This document shows positions 50,799-59,241 of a stretch of DNA of 64,000 nucleotides, one piece after another (position 1 is the stretch's first letter; each line of letters begins with the position of its first letter). The notes under the pieces were generated by a model. It ran no database searches. It saw only the letters and a program-made list of their open reading frames with translations, and was not told the origin of the DNA. The position numbers were made by a program, and so were the translations under genes. Source of the DNA: Streptomyces sclerotialus (GTDB lineage Bacteria > Actinomycetota > Actinomycetes > Streptomycetales > Streptomycetaceae); contig JODX01000009.1 of the NCBI GenBank assembly GCA_000719105.1, forward strand, positions 1 through 64,000, given 5' to 3'.

Positions 50799-51971
50799 CT
50801 ATCGCGCGCGCTGTGAGCGCCACAGCAGGAAGAGGGCGGAGGCGACGGCCGCGCCGCGCAGGACCCAGGGCCAGGTGCCCTCGATCGCCGCGTCCATCTG
50901 CCCCTCGGCGATGGGGTCGCCCCACCTGCCCTCCGTACGGCCCCACAGCCAGACGACACCGGCGGCGGCCACCGCCCCGGGAACGCCGAACACGGCCCAC
51001 TTGGCCTCGACACGGGTCAGCCGGCGCGACAGATAGGCGATGAGCCAGCCGAGGATCAGGGGCACGAGGCTGCCGACGAAGGCCCCGGCGACGAGGAGGG
51101 CCGCCGCGACCAGGAGCAGCGGGTTGGTCCAGCCGCCGCCCGGGCGCAGCTTGGGCACGAGGCTGCGCAGGCGCTTGGCGGCGGACAGCCGGGGCGCGGC
51201 CTTTTCCCCCTCTTCGGCCTTCTCGGCCTGCTCGGCCTTCTCGACGACGACCGCGGTGCCCTGCTGCCGGGGGACCGCGGCATCCGGGGCTCCCCCTTCG
51301 CCCTTGCCCTTCGTACCGTCCGCGGTGTCCTGCTGCCGCGGTGGGGGCTTGAGCAGTTCGGGGATCTCCACGCCGCCGATGAAGCCGGGCACGGAGTCGC
51401 CGAGCCCGATGAGGTCGGCGTACGGGCCGTCGTCGGAACCCGTGCCGGGGCCGGTGCCCGTGCCGGGGCGGGGAGCGGCCGGGGGGCCGCCGTCGACCCG
51501 CCACCAGTCGGTCTGGCCGGCGGGGGCGGTGTCGCCGCCGCGTTCTCCGGGGCCGGCGAGGCCGGGTCGCGCGGGTCCGTCCCCCGGAGCCGGCTCCGGG
51601 CGGGGCTCGGCGCGGCGCGGCCGGGGCACGACGCGGCGCAGGCCCTTCGGCCGTTCGGGCGGAGCGGCGGGCCGCTGTGGCGGTTCCTCGGCGCGCGGGC
51701 CGGGGACGGCGGCGTGCGGCACGTCCGGTACGCCGCCGGAGCCGCCGGAACCGGCGGCGGCCACGACCTCGTCGGGCGTGCCGAGGCGGGCGATGATGCG
51801 GCGCACCGACGACGGGCTGTCCACCGGTGCCTTCGACCGGCGCCGGTCGATCTCGTTGCGCAGCTCCGTGACGAGCCGCACTCTCGCGGCGGACGGCAGC
51901 TGCTGTTGCTGGGCCAGGTCACCGACCCGGCTCAGATACTCGTAGACGACCTGGTCGCTCTCAATCCCCAC
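50799..51971 (-). CDS. Membrane protein with disordered middle
   Basis: A 390-residue protein: an N-terminal helical domain (SDQVVYEYLSRVGDLAQQQQ; RLVTELRNEIDRRR; RRIIARLGTPDEVVAAAG), a roughly 190-residue Pro/Gly/Glu-rich disordered stretch with a KAEQAEKAEEGEKA run, and four membrane helices at the end. The N-terminal part resembles the helical domain (HAAS-like) that links such proteins to PadR regulators, though no PadR gene is near. GTG 51971 has GGAGGGGAC upstream. Function unknown. Confidence 0.8.
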   Translation of the reverse strand: MGIESDQVVYEYLSRVGDLAQQQQLPSAARVRLVTELRNEIDRRRSKAPVDSPSSVRRIIARLGTPDEVVAAAGSGGSGGVPDVPHAAVPGPRAEEPPQRPAAPPERPKGLRRVVPRPRRAEPRPEPAPGDGPARPGLAGPGERGGDTAPAGQTDWWRVDGGPPAAPRPGTGTGPGTGSDDGPYADLIGLGDSVPGFIGGVEIPELLKPPPRQQDTADGTKGKGEGGAPDAAVPRQQGTAVVVEKAEQAEKAEEGEKAAPRLSAAKRLRSLVPKLRPGGGWTNPLLLVAAALLVAGAFVGSLVPLILGWLIAYLSRRLTRVEAKWAVFGVPGAVAAAGVVWLWGRTEGRWGDPIAEGQMDAAIEGTWPWVLRGAAVASALFLLWRSQRAR

Positions 51972-52120
51972 GAAGTCCCCTCCGGGACGGGTCCGTTGTC
52001 AACCCTGTGCCGATCAGACGTTACCGCGCGTGCGCCGACCGGGCGCTCAGGCGTACGCAACGGGGCGCGCACTCCTGCATCGAGTGGCCCTTGGCGGAGG
52101 TAGGTGCCCGGGCCACCCGC

Positions 52121-52126
52121 TACCGT
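52121..52126 (+). promoter_or_regulatory. -10 box of the helicase-associated gene
   Basis: TACCGT ends seven bases before the ATG at 52134. GGAG lies between but is too close to serve as ribosome binding site, so a leaderless mRNA is likely. Confidence 0.5.
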
Positions 52127-52133
52127 GGAGCGG

Positions 52134-54707
52134 ATGAGCACCGAGGAGCAACCGGAACGCAGCCCCGTCAGCGCGCCGCGCTCGGCCCCCCGTTCGCTGG
52201 CGGAAGCGCTCCGCGCGCGGGACGACCACTCCCTGTCCGCGCTGCTCCGCGCCCGGCCCGACCTCATCACCCCCGTCCCCACCGACCTCACCCAACTCGC
52301 CACCCGCGCGGGCACCCGCGCCTCGGTCGTCCGGGCGCTGGAGCGCCTGGACCGCTTCGCGCTGCAGACCGCCGAGGCGCTGGCCGTGGCCGCGGACCCC
52401 GCGTCGTACGGCGAACTGCTCGGCCTGATGGCGGGCGACGAGGCCGACCCCACGGTGGCCGCCGCGCTCCCCCGCGCCCTCGGCACGCTCCGCGAACAGG
52501 CCCTCGTCTGGGGCCCGGACGACCGGCTGCGGCTCGTCCGCACCGCCCGTGAACTGCTCGCCCCGTCCCCGCAGCACCCGTCCCCGACCGGGCTCGGTCC
52601 GACCGTCACGGAGGCCATGGCGGGGATGTCCCCCGGCCGGGTGCAGGACATCGTCGCCGCGGCCGGGCTGCCCGGCACCCATGACGCGGTGTCGGCGATG
52701 GCGGCCCTGACCGCCCTGTTCACCGACCGGCCGCGGATGGCCCGGCTCCTGGACGGCGCGCCCGCCGAGTCGGCGGCCGTCCTGGACCGCCTGGTGTGGG
52801 GCCCGCCGTACGGCCAGGTCACCGCCGACCCGGCCGCCCATCTGCGCTGGCTGCTGGACCGCGGACTGCTGCTGCCGACGGCTCCGGGCACGGTCGTGCT
52901 GCCCCGCGAGGCCGCCCTCCATCTGCGGGCCGGCCGCGCCCACCGTGAGCCCGAGCCGCTGGCCCCGCCCGTGGGGACGGCCGCGACCCACCGTCCACAG
53001 GCTGTGGACACGACGGCGGCCGGACAGGCGTACACCGCGCTCGCGACGGTCGAGGAGCTGCTGAAGGACTGGGACGAGGGCGGCCCGGCGGTGCTGCGGG
53101 CCGGCGGCCTGAGCGTCCGCGACCTCAAGCGGACCGCCGTCGCCCTCGACGTGCCCGAGCCGATGGCCGCGTTCTGGGTCGAACTCGCCTATGCCGCGGG
53201 CCTGCTGGCCTCCGACGGCGAGGCCGACGAGCGGTACGCGGCCACCCCGGCGTACGACGAATGGCTGGAACTGCCCCCCGCCGAGCGCTGGGCCCGGCTC
53301 GCCACGCCGTGGCTCGCGGCGACCCGCACCCCGGGCCTGGTCGGCGGGCGGGACGCGAAGGACCGTACGTTGTCGGCGCTGGGCCCGGGCCTGGACCGCT
53401 CGGCCGCGCCCGAGGTACGGCACCGGGTGCTCACCCTGATCGCCGGGCTCCCGGAGGGGGCGGCGCCCGCGCCCGAGTCGGTGCTCGCCCGGCTGCGCTG
53501 GGAGCGCCCGCTGCGCGGGCCGCGGCAGGAGGACGACCTGCGGTCCCGGCTCGCGCGCTGGACGCTGGCGGAGGCGGAGGCGCTGGGCGTCACCGGACGC
53601 GGGGCGCTGTCCGCGCACGGACGGGCCCTGCTGGGACTGCCCGGGGCCCCGGCCGCTCGGGAGGACCTGCCCGGGGAGCCCGGCGACAAGCTGCCCGCCC
53701 ACCACCGGCAGCCCGGCGACCAGGGTGAGCCGCAGGCCGCCCCCGCCACTCCGGCCGAACGCTCCGCGGCCGGCCTGCGCGCCGCCCGCCTCCTCGCCCC
53801 GCTGCTGCCCGAACCCCTCGACCACGTCCTCCTCCAGGCCGATCTGACCGCCGTGGCGCCCGGCCCGCTGCGGCGCCCGCTGGCCGATGTGCTCGACGTG
53901 CTGGCCGACGTGGAGTCCAAGGGCGGCGCGACCGTCTACCGCTTCACCCCCGGCTCCGTCCGCCGTGCCCTGGACGCCGGGCGCAGCGCCTCCGACCTGC
54001 ACGCCTTTCTCGCGGCCCACTCCCGCACCCCGGTCCCGCAGCCGCTCGCCTACCTGATCGACGACGTCGCCCGCAGACACGGCCATCTGCGCATCGGCGC
54101 CGCGTCCGCGTATGTGCGCTGCGACGACGACGCCGTGCTCGCCGAGATCCTCGCCGACAAGCGGTCCGCGCAGCTCGGGTTGCGTCGCCTCGCGCCGACC
54201 GTGCTGGCCGCCCAGGCCGACCCGGCGACGCTCCTGGAGGGCCTGCGTGCCATGGGGTACGCCCCGGCCGCGGAGTCCGCCGAGGGCGATGTGCTCATCA
54301 CCCGCGCCCACGCCCACCGCACCCCGCCGCGCACCGCCCCGGAGCCCGTCCCCGACGGTCCCCCGGTGCCGGACGCCACCCTGCTCGGTGCCGCGCTGCG
54401 CGCCGTCCGCGCGGGCGACCTCGCCGCCACGGCACCCCGCAGGGAGAGCGTCCCCGCCCCCGACGGCGCCCTGCCGCGCACCGGCGCCGCCGAGACGCTC
54501 GCCACCATGCAGGCCGCCGTCCTCACGGGGGAGGCCGTGTGGATCGGTTACGTCAACGCCGAGGGCGGCGCCAGTCAGCGCGTCGTCGCGCCGGTCCGCG
54601 TCGAGGGCGGCTTCGTCACCGCGTACGACCACACCGCGGACGAGGTCCGCACCTTCGCGCTGCACCGCATCACGGGCGTCGCGGAGCTCGCCGACGACGC
54701 GGTCTGA
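52134..54707 (+). CDS. Helicase-associated protein (Helicase_C_3 type) with WYL-like end
   Basis: An 857-residue protein annotated in relatives as helicase C-terminal/XPB-Ssl2-like. It has no Walker motifs; instead helical segments (RPDLITPVPTDLTQLATRAG; RASVVRALERLDRFALQTAE) resembling stacked winged helices, a middle region (DHVLLQADLTAVAPGPLRRP) and a C-terminal WYL-like module (WIGYVNAEGGASQRVVAPVR ... AYDHTADEVRTFALHRITGV). It is encoded upstream of the XPB helicase (56981) with two unrelated genes between, and is likely its non-catalytic partner in DNA repair. ATG 52134 follows a -10 box. Confidence 0.8.
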   Translation: MSTEEQPERSPVSAPRSAPRSLAEALRARDDHSLSALLRARPDLITPVPTDLTQLATRAGTRASVVRALERLDRFALQTAEALAVAADPASYGELLGLMAGDEADPTVAAALPRALGTLREQALVWGPDDRLRLVRTARELLAPSPQHPSPTGLGPTVTEAMAGMSPGRVQDIVAAAGLPGTHDAVSAMAALTALFTDRPRMARLLDGAPAESAAVLDRLVWGPPYGQVTADPAAHLRWLLDRGLLLPTAPGTVVLPREAALHLRAGRAHREPEPLAPPVGTAATHRPQAVDTTAAGQAYTALATVEELLKDWDEGGPAVLRAGGLSVRDLKRTAVALDVPEPMAAFWVELAYAAGLLASDGEADERYAATPAYDEWLELPPAERWARLATPWLAATRTPGLVGGRDAKDRTLSALGPGLDRSAAPEVRHRVLTLIAGLPEGAAPAPESVLARLRWERPLRGPRQEDDLRSRLARWTLAEAEALGVTGRGALSAHGRALLGLPGAPAAREDLPGEPGDKLPAHHRQPGDQGEPQAAPATPAERSAAGLRAARLLAPLLPEPLDHVLLQADLTAVAPGPLRRPLADVLDVLADVESKGGATVYRFTPGSVRRALDAGRSASDLHAFLAAHSRTPVPQPLAYLIDDVARRHGHLRIGAASAYVRCDDDAVLAEILADKRSAQLGLRRLAPTVLAAQADPATLLEGLRAMGYAPAAESAEGDVLITRAHAHRTPPRTAPEPVPDGPPVPDATLLGAALRAVRAGDLAATAPRRESVPAPDGALPRTGAAETLATMQAAVLTGEAVWIGYVNAEGGASQRVVAPVRVEGGFVTAYDHTADEVRTFALHRITGVAELADDAV

Positions 54708-55050
54708 CCCGGCGTCCCGCGCCGCGTTCTCCGCCGTTCGTCACCCGTTCAGGGGTAAGCGGCACTTCATGCACGCCACGCCGGAAACTTCGCCCGCTCG
54801 AGCGACCTTCTCCCTCGTGCCGCGTCGGACCACGGATCGCCGGGCAGCCACCAGGTGTCCTGTTCATGCTCACCTGAGCGCAGCAGGGGGAGGGCTCAGG
54901 GCCCGTCGCTCCCCTGAGCCGTCCGGCGGGCCCGGCGCGCACCACCGGGCCCGTCTCCGCTCCGGGCCGGTCCCGACGCCCCGGGGGCCGGCCCGGACCC
55001 GCCACCCCGGTCGCGGATCCGGTGCACCACCGCCGATGGAGGACAACTAC
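54708..55050. other. Leader region with a hairpin before a small secreted gene
   Basis: GGCTCAGGG (54893-54901) pairs with CCCTGAGCC (54912-54920) around a ten-base loop; it could end the helicase-associated gene or lie in the leader of the next. GGAGGA ahead of 55051 marks that gene's ribosome binding site. No further gene is seen. Confidence 0.5.
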
Positions 55051-55263
55051 ATGCGCATCGCCCGTCGTGTCGTCACCTCGCTGACCCGGACCACGCTGCC
55101 GGCCGCGGCCGCCGTGGCCCTCGCCGCCCTCGGCTCCCCGGCGGCGGCTCAGCAACCGCTGCCGCCGGCCGTGCCGGTACCCGCCGCCGGGTCCCTGGTC
55201 ACCGAGGGGATCACAGTGGAGGGCCCGCTGGTCAACAACTTCACTGTGCCCACGGGTACGTAG
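55051..55263 (+). CDS. Small exported protein
   Basis: A 70-residue preprotein: signal peptide MRIARRVVTSLTRTTLPAAA with core AVALAALGSPAAAQ, leaving a mature peptide of about 36 residues (PAAGSLVTEGITVEGPLVNN) without Cys. GGAGGA is seven bases before the ATG. Its last 23 bases overlap the 3' end of the convergent fusion gene. Resembles short secreted peptides of streptomycetes but matches no family I can name; cell-surface or signalling roles are speculation. Confidence 0.65.
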   Translation: MRIARRVVTSLTRTTLPAAAAVALAALGSPAAAQQPLPPAVPVPAAGSLVTEGITVEGPLVNNFTVPTGT

Positions 55264-56704
55264 CTCCCCGCAGCCGGTAGCTGTCGCCCTCCAGCCGGAC
55301 GATCCCGGCGTGGTGGGCGAGCCGGTCGACCATCGCCGGCGCGGGCCCGCCGCCGAAGATCTCGTCCCAGCGGTCGAGCGGACGGTCGGTGGTCACGATC
55401 AGCGAGGACCGCTCGTACCGGTGGGCGATCAGCTGGAAGAACAGCTGGGTGGTGTCCGCGTCGAAGGTCACGTAGCCGACCTCGTCGATGATCAGCAGGG
55501 AGTAGGCGTCGAGCGCGGCCAGTTCCCCGGGCAGCCTGCCCGCCGCCCGGGCCCCGGCCAGCCGGGCCGCCCAGTCGGTGGCGGTCGCGAACAGCACCTG
55601 GTGGCCGGCCTGGCAGGCCCGTACCCCGAGACCGATGGCGAGATGCGTCTTGCCCGTGCCGGGGGGACCGACGAACACCACGTTCCGCCGGGCGGCGACG
55701 AAGTCGAGCTTGCCCAGCCGGGCCACGGCCTCCCGGTCCCGGTCCAGGAACCGCGGGTGGTTGGCGTCGAACTCCTCCAGCAGCTTGCGGGCGGGGAAGC
55801 GGGCGGCACGGATGCGGTCCTCGGCACCGGCCTCGTGCGGCGAGGGCAGGGAGACCGGCTGCGCGGGGAGCACCACCGTGCCCGGGACGCCCGCCGTTCC
55901 CGCCGGCGGACTGCCCGCGGTGGCGGCGGGCCCCCCGGGGGGAAGCAAGGGCAGGCTTCCCGCGGGAGTCCCGGGCGGCAGCGGCGCGGTCGCGGCCGGC
56001 AGGGGCGCGGTCCCGGCCGGGCGCCCGGCCTCGGCCACCGCCGGATGCGCCGCCGGATGCACGGCCGAGTGCACCGCCGAGTGCACCGCCGAGTGCACCG
56101 CCGGAGGCCCGCCGCTCCCGTTCCCGGGCCCGCACCCCTGCCCCCTGAACTCCCTCGGCGGGCGGCCCATGCGCGTCATCGGCCCGGACATGAACGCCAG
56201 GATCGCCGCCGAGACGATGAAGGCCATGTGGATCATGGTGCCCCACAGCAGCGCGTGCCGCGGGGTGTGGTGCACATCGACGAACATCTGCAGCAGATGG
56301 ACGGAGGAGATGCCCACGATGGCGGTGGCGAGCTTCACCTTCAGCACGTTGGAGTTGACGTGCGACAGCCACTCGGGCTGGTCACGATGGCCCTGGAGGC
56401 CGATGCGGGAGACGAAGGTCTCGTAGCCGCCGACGATGACCATGATCAGCAGATTGGCGATCATGACCACGTCGACCAGTTTGAGGACGGCGAGCATGAC
56501 GGAGGTCTCGGTCGCCGTGCCGCTCACGCATCTGCGGATCAGCTCCCACAGCTCGTTGAAGAACTTGTAGACGTAGACGCCCTGGGCGACCACCAGGCCG
56601 AAGTAGAGCGGCGCCTGCAGCCAGCGGGTGGCGAACAGGCCGTATCCGAGTGTCGCGGTCGTCGGTGACGTGGCGGGCGTCAGGGGCCGGCGGGAACCAG
56701 GCAT
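55241..56704 (-). CDS. YqhA/UPF0114 membrane protein fused to IstB-type AAA+ ATPase
   Basis: A 487-residue fusion in one uninterrupted frame. Residues 27-175 match YqhA/UPF0114: RWLQAPLYFGLVVAQGVYVY, LKLVDVVMIANLLIMVIVGG, EWLSHVNSNVLKVKLATAIV, LLWGTMIHMAFIVSAAILAF, four membrane helices. Residues 176-290 are a Pro/Ala/Gly/His linker with repeated AVHS. Residues 295-480 are an IstB/DnaC-type ATPase: ARKLLEEFDANHPRFLDRD, Walker A GPPGTGKTHLA (K352), Walker B LLIIDEVGY (D407), sensor LIVTTDRP, end GDSYRLRG. The N-terminal helical part of IstB is missing. No istA or terminal repeats are near. ATG 56704 has GGAG at seven bases. Confidence 0.9.
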   Translation of the reverse strand: MPGSRRPLTPATSPTTATLGYGLFATRWLQAPLYFGLVVAQGVYVYKFFNELWELIRRCVSGTATETSVMLAVLKLVDVVMIANLLIMVIVGGYETFVSRIGLQGHRDQPEWLSHVNSNVLKVKLATAIVGISSVHLLQMFVDVHHTPRHALLWGTMIHMAFIVSAAILAFMSGPMTRMGRPPREFRGQGCGPGNGSGGPPAVHSAVHSAVHSAVHPAAHPAVAEAGRPAGTAPLPAATAPLPPGTPAGSLPLLPPGGPAATAGSPPAGTAGVPGTVVLPAQPVSLPSPHEAGAEDRIRAARFPARKLLEEFDANHPRFLDRDREAVARLGKLDFVAARRNVVFVGPPGTGKTHLAIGLGVRACQAGHQVLFATATDWAARLAGARAAGRLPGELAALDAYSLLIIDEVGYVTFDADTTQLFFQLIAHRYERSSLIVTTDRPLDRWDEIFGGGPAPAMVDRLAHHAGIVRLEGDSYRLRGATYPWAQ

Positions 56705-56980
56705 GTACTCACTCCGAAGACGGTGGCACGGGCGATGCCTGCACAGTCCGCCATCCTTCGGAACAACCGCCACATATCAGAATTGCGACCACCCATTGGG
56801 GTGGATAGACATCCAATCGGACAGGACGCGGGCGTCGCACGGCCCTGGCGCCGGGCTCCCCGGGGCGGGACGCGGGCGTCACCGCGACGCACCCCGCTCC
56901 ACCCCGGCGATCGGGCACACTGGACGTTTGGCCGTGCAGAGCCACAGAGCCCACAGAGCCATCCTGAAAGGCAGCCGCGC

Positions 56981-58624
56981 GTGAATGGTCCCCTCATCGT
57001 CCAGAGCGACAAGACCCTCCTGCTGGAGGTCGACCACGAGCAGGCCGACGACTGCCGCCGGGCGATCGCCCCGTTCGCGGAGCTGGAGCGGGCGCCGGAG
57101 CACATCCACACCTACCGGGTGACCCCGCTCGGCCTGTGGAACGCCCGGGCCGCCGGGCACGACGCCGAGCAGGTCGTGGACGCGCTGGTGCAGTACAGCC
57201 GGTACCCGGTGCCGCACGCGCTCCTCGTCGACATCGCCGAGACGATGGACCGCTACGGCCGGCTCACCCTGAGCAAGCACCCGGCGCACGGTCTGGTCCT
57301 GACCAGCACCGACCGCCCGGTGCTGGAGGAGATCCTGCGGTCCAAGCGGATCACGCCGCTGGTCGGCGCCCGGATCGACCCGGACACCGTCGCCGTGCAC
57401 CCCTCCGAGCGCGGGCAGATCAAGCAGACGCTGCTGAAGCTGGGCTGGCCGGCCGAGGACCTCGCCGGGTACGTCGACGGCGAGGCGCATCCCATCGAGC
57501 TCGCCGAGGACGGCTGGGCGCTGCGCCCGTACCAGAAGCAGGCGGTGGAGAACTTCTGGCACGGCGGGTCCGGGGTCGTGGTCCTGCCCTGCGGCGCGGG
57601 CAAGACGCTGGTCGGCGCCGGGTCGATGGCGCAGGCCAAGGCGACCACGCTGATCCTCGTCACGAACACCGTCTCCGCCCGGCAGTGGAAGCACGAGCTG
57701 GTGAAGCGGACCTCGCTGACCGAGGACGAGATCGGCGAGTACAGCGGCACGAAGAAGGAGATCCGCCCGGTCACCATCGCCACGTACCAGGTGCTGACGA
57801 CGAAGCGGAAGGGCGTCTACCCGCACCTGGAGCTGTTCGACTCCCGTGACTGGGGGCTCATCGTCTACGACGAGGTGCACCTGCTGCCCGCGCCGGTCTT
57901 CAAGTTCACCGCCGACCTCCAGGCGCGGCGGCGGCTCGGGCTGACCGCGACGCTGGTGCGCGAGGACGGGCGGGAGTCGGACGTCTTCTCGCTGATCGGG
58001 CCGAAACGGTTCGACGCGCCCTGGAAGGAGATCGAGGCGCAGGGCTACATCGCGCCCGCCGACTGCGTCGAGGTCCGGGTCAACCTCACGGACAGCGAGC
58101 GGCTCGCGTACGCGACGGCCGAGGCGGAGGAGAAGTACCGCTTCTGCTCGACGACCGCCACGAAGCGGAAGGTGACGGAGGCGATCGTCCGCCGGTTCGC
58201 CGGGCAGCAGATCCTCGTCATCGGCCAGTACATCGACCAGCTCGACGAGCTCGGCGAGCACCTCGGCGCGCCGGTGATCAAGGGCGAGACCTCGAACGCC
58301 CAGCGGGAGAAGCTGTTCGACGCGTTCCGCAACGGCGAGATCAACGTGCTGGTGGTGTCGAAGGTCGCGAACTTCTCGATCGACCTGCCGGAGGCGACGG
58401 TCGCCGTCCAGGTGTCCGGCACGTTCGGCTCGCGCCAGGAGGAGGCCCAGCGGCTCGGGCGCGTGCTGCGGCCCAAGGCCGACGGCCACCAGGCGCACTT
58501 CTACTCGGTGGTCGCCCGCGACACCATCGACCAGGACTTCGCGGCGCACCGCCAGCGCTTCCTGGCCGAGCAGGGCTACGCGTACCGGATCATGGACGCG
58601 GACGAGCTCCTCACGGACGGCTGA
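56981..58624 (+). CDS. XPB/Rad25-family DNA helicase
   Basis: A 547-residue superfamily-2 helicase of the bacterial XPB type. An N-terminal domain (about 1-175) is followed by RecA-like domain 1 with GVVVLPCGAGKTLVGAG (K208) and the DEVH box IVYDEVHLL (D297), TATLVRED motif III, and RecA-like domain 2 with VVSKVANFSIDLPEATVAVQ and QRLGRVLRP (motif VI). It unwinds DNA 3' to 5' and is thought to act in repair. GTG 56981 has GAAAGG nine bases upstream. CCACCC-ATTG-GGGTGG (56789-56804) lies in its leader region. Confidence 0.9.
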   Translation: MNGPLIVQSDKTLLLEVDHEQADDCRRAIAPFAELERAPEHIHTYRVTPLGLWNARAAGHDAEQVVDALVQYSRYPVPHALLVDIAETMDRYGRLTLSKHPAHGLVLTSTDRPVLEEILRSKRITPLVGARIDPDTVAVHPSERGQIKQTLLKLGWPAEDLAGYVDGEAHPIELAEDGWALRPYQKQAVENFWHGGSGVVVLPCGAGKTLVGAGSMAQAKATTLILVTNTVSARQWKHELVKRTSLTEDEIGEYSGTKKEIRPVTIATYQVLTTKRKGVYPHLELFDSRDWGLIVYDEVHLLPAPVFKFTADLQARRRLGLTATLVREDGRESDVFSLIGPKRFDAPWKEIEAQGYIAPADCVEVRVNLTDSERLAYATAEAEEKYRFCSTTATKRKVTEAIVRRFAGQQILVIGQYIDQLDELGEHLGAPVIKGETSNAQREKLFDAFRNGEINVLVVSKVANFSIDLPEATVAVQVSGTFGSRQEEAQRLGRVLRPKADGHQAHFYSVVARDTIDQDFAAHRQRFLAEQGYAYRIMDADELLTDG

Positions 58625-58638
58625 TACGCGGCGGGTGC

Positions 58639-58663
58639 GTACGGCGCCTCAGCGGCGCCGTAC
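58639..58663. terminator. 10-bp terminator shared by convergent genes
   Basis: GTACGGCGCC (58639-58648) pairs exactly with GGCGCCGTAC (58654-58663) around TCAGC. It follows the helicase stop by 15 bases, and its loop holds the stop codon of the convergent small gene. Confidence 0.75.
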
Positions 58664-58843
58664 ACCCGCTTCCTCGTTCTCGGGGTACTCGCCGAGCAGG
58701 ACGACGTCGAACGCGGCGCCCGCGAACACCTTGATCGCGAGGAGGGCGCCGCTCAGACCGTGGCGGTGGGTGTCGGGGCGGGGGGTCGCGCGGGACGGCA
58801 GGCCGTGCCGGGCGGAGGCCGGGGTGAAGGTCACTGCACTCAT
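58649..58843 (-). CDS. Small conserved hypothetical protein
   Basis: A 64-residue basic protein (MSAVTFTPASARHGLPSRAT; DTHRHGLSGALLAIKVFAGA; VVLLGEYPENEEAGVRRR) with one mildly hydrophobic segment in the middle. Relatives with the same SAVTFTPASARHG beginning occur in other streptomycetes, to my recollection, next to the helicase genes. ATG 58843 fits; GGAG is only two bases away, so initiation is unclear. Function unknown. Confidence 0.65.
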   Translation of the reverse strand: MSAVTFTPASARHGLPSRATPRPDTHRHGLSGALLAIKVFAGAAFDVVLLGEYPENEEAGVRRR

Positions 58844-59241
58844 GACTCCATGGTGGTGTCCCCGCGCGCGGACGGCGTCGGTCCGGGGAGGGAACCGCCG
58901 GCACCACGGCGTCACTCTCAGGTCCGGCCTCCCCTACGACCTCGGGGTGAGGCCTTCCCCTAGGGGCGGGCGGGGCGGACCCCCGAGACGTCCGAGCACG
59001 TCCGAGCACGTCCGAGCACGTCCGAGCACGTCCGAGCACGTCCGGGATATTCGCTCGCACCCACGCCCACCCGTCACCTAGAATCTCCGCTCTTGCCCGC
59101 CTCCCCCGTGGAGTGCCGCCGCCCGGACGGAAACCGGTCGGCACCCGTGTACTGCGCGCACCCGCGCTCCCACAAACGGCAGCCGGCCGGCACGCGTCCC
59201 GCGCCACGGCCGGCGCACCGTCACGCCCGGAGGCAGAACCC
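58844..59241. other. Gap with 10-bp repeats before the HelD-like gene
   Basis: A 398-base gap between the divergent small gene and the HelD-like gene. It contains a 10-bp tandem repeat (separate entry) and a TAGAAT hexamer (59079-59084) that is the best -10 candidate for the HelD-like gene, giving a leader of about 150 bases. No gene is seen. Confidence 0.55.
58987..59043. repeat. 10-bp tandem repeat, five to six copies
   Basis: The decamer TCCGAGCACG is repeated five times without change (58991-59040), flanked by partial copies (GACG before, TCCGGG after). The period equals one turn of B-DNA. It lies about 40 bases upstream of the TAGAAT -10 candidate of the HelD-like gene. Confidence 0.85.

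Noticed and set aside
54769..55050. Frame from ATG 54769 running into the small exported protein
   Set aside because: No ribosome binding site, no coding character before 55051, while a strong ribosome binding site and signal peptide begin at 55051.
55241..56110. An IS21-type insertion sequence
   Set aside because: Only an IstB-like ATPase core is present, fused to a membrane domain; no istA and no terminal inverted repeats or target duplication seen.
58844..59241. Rifamycin-associated palindrome upstream of the HelD-like gene
   Set aside because: I looked for a GGGGCTT...AAGCCCC-type dyad and found none; only the decamer array is present.
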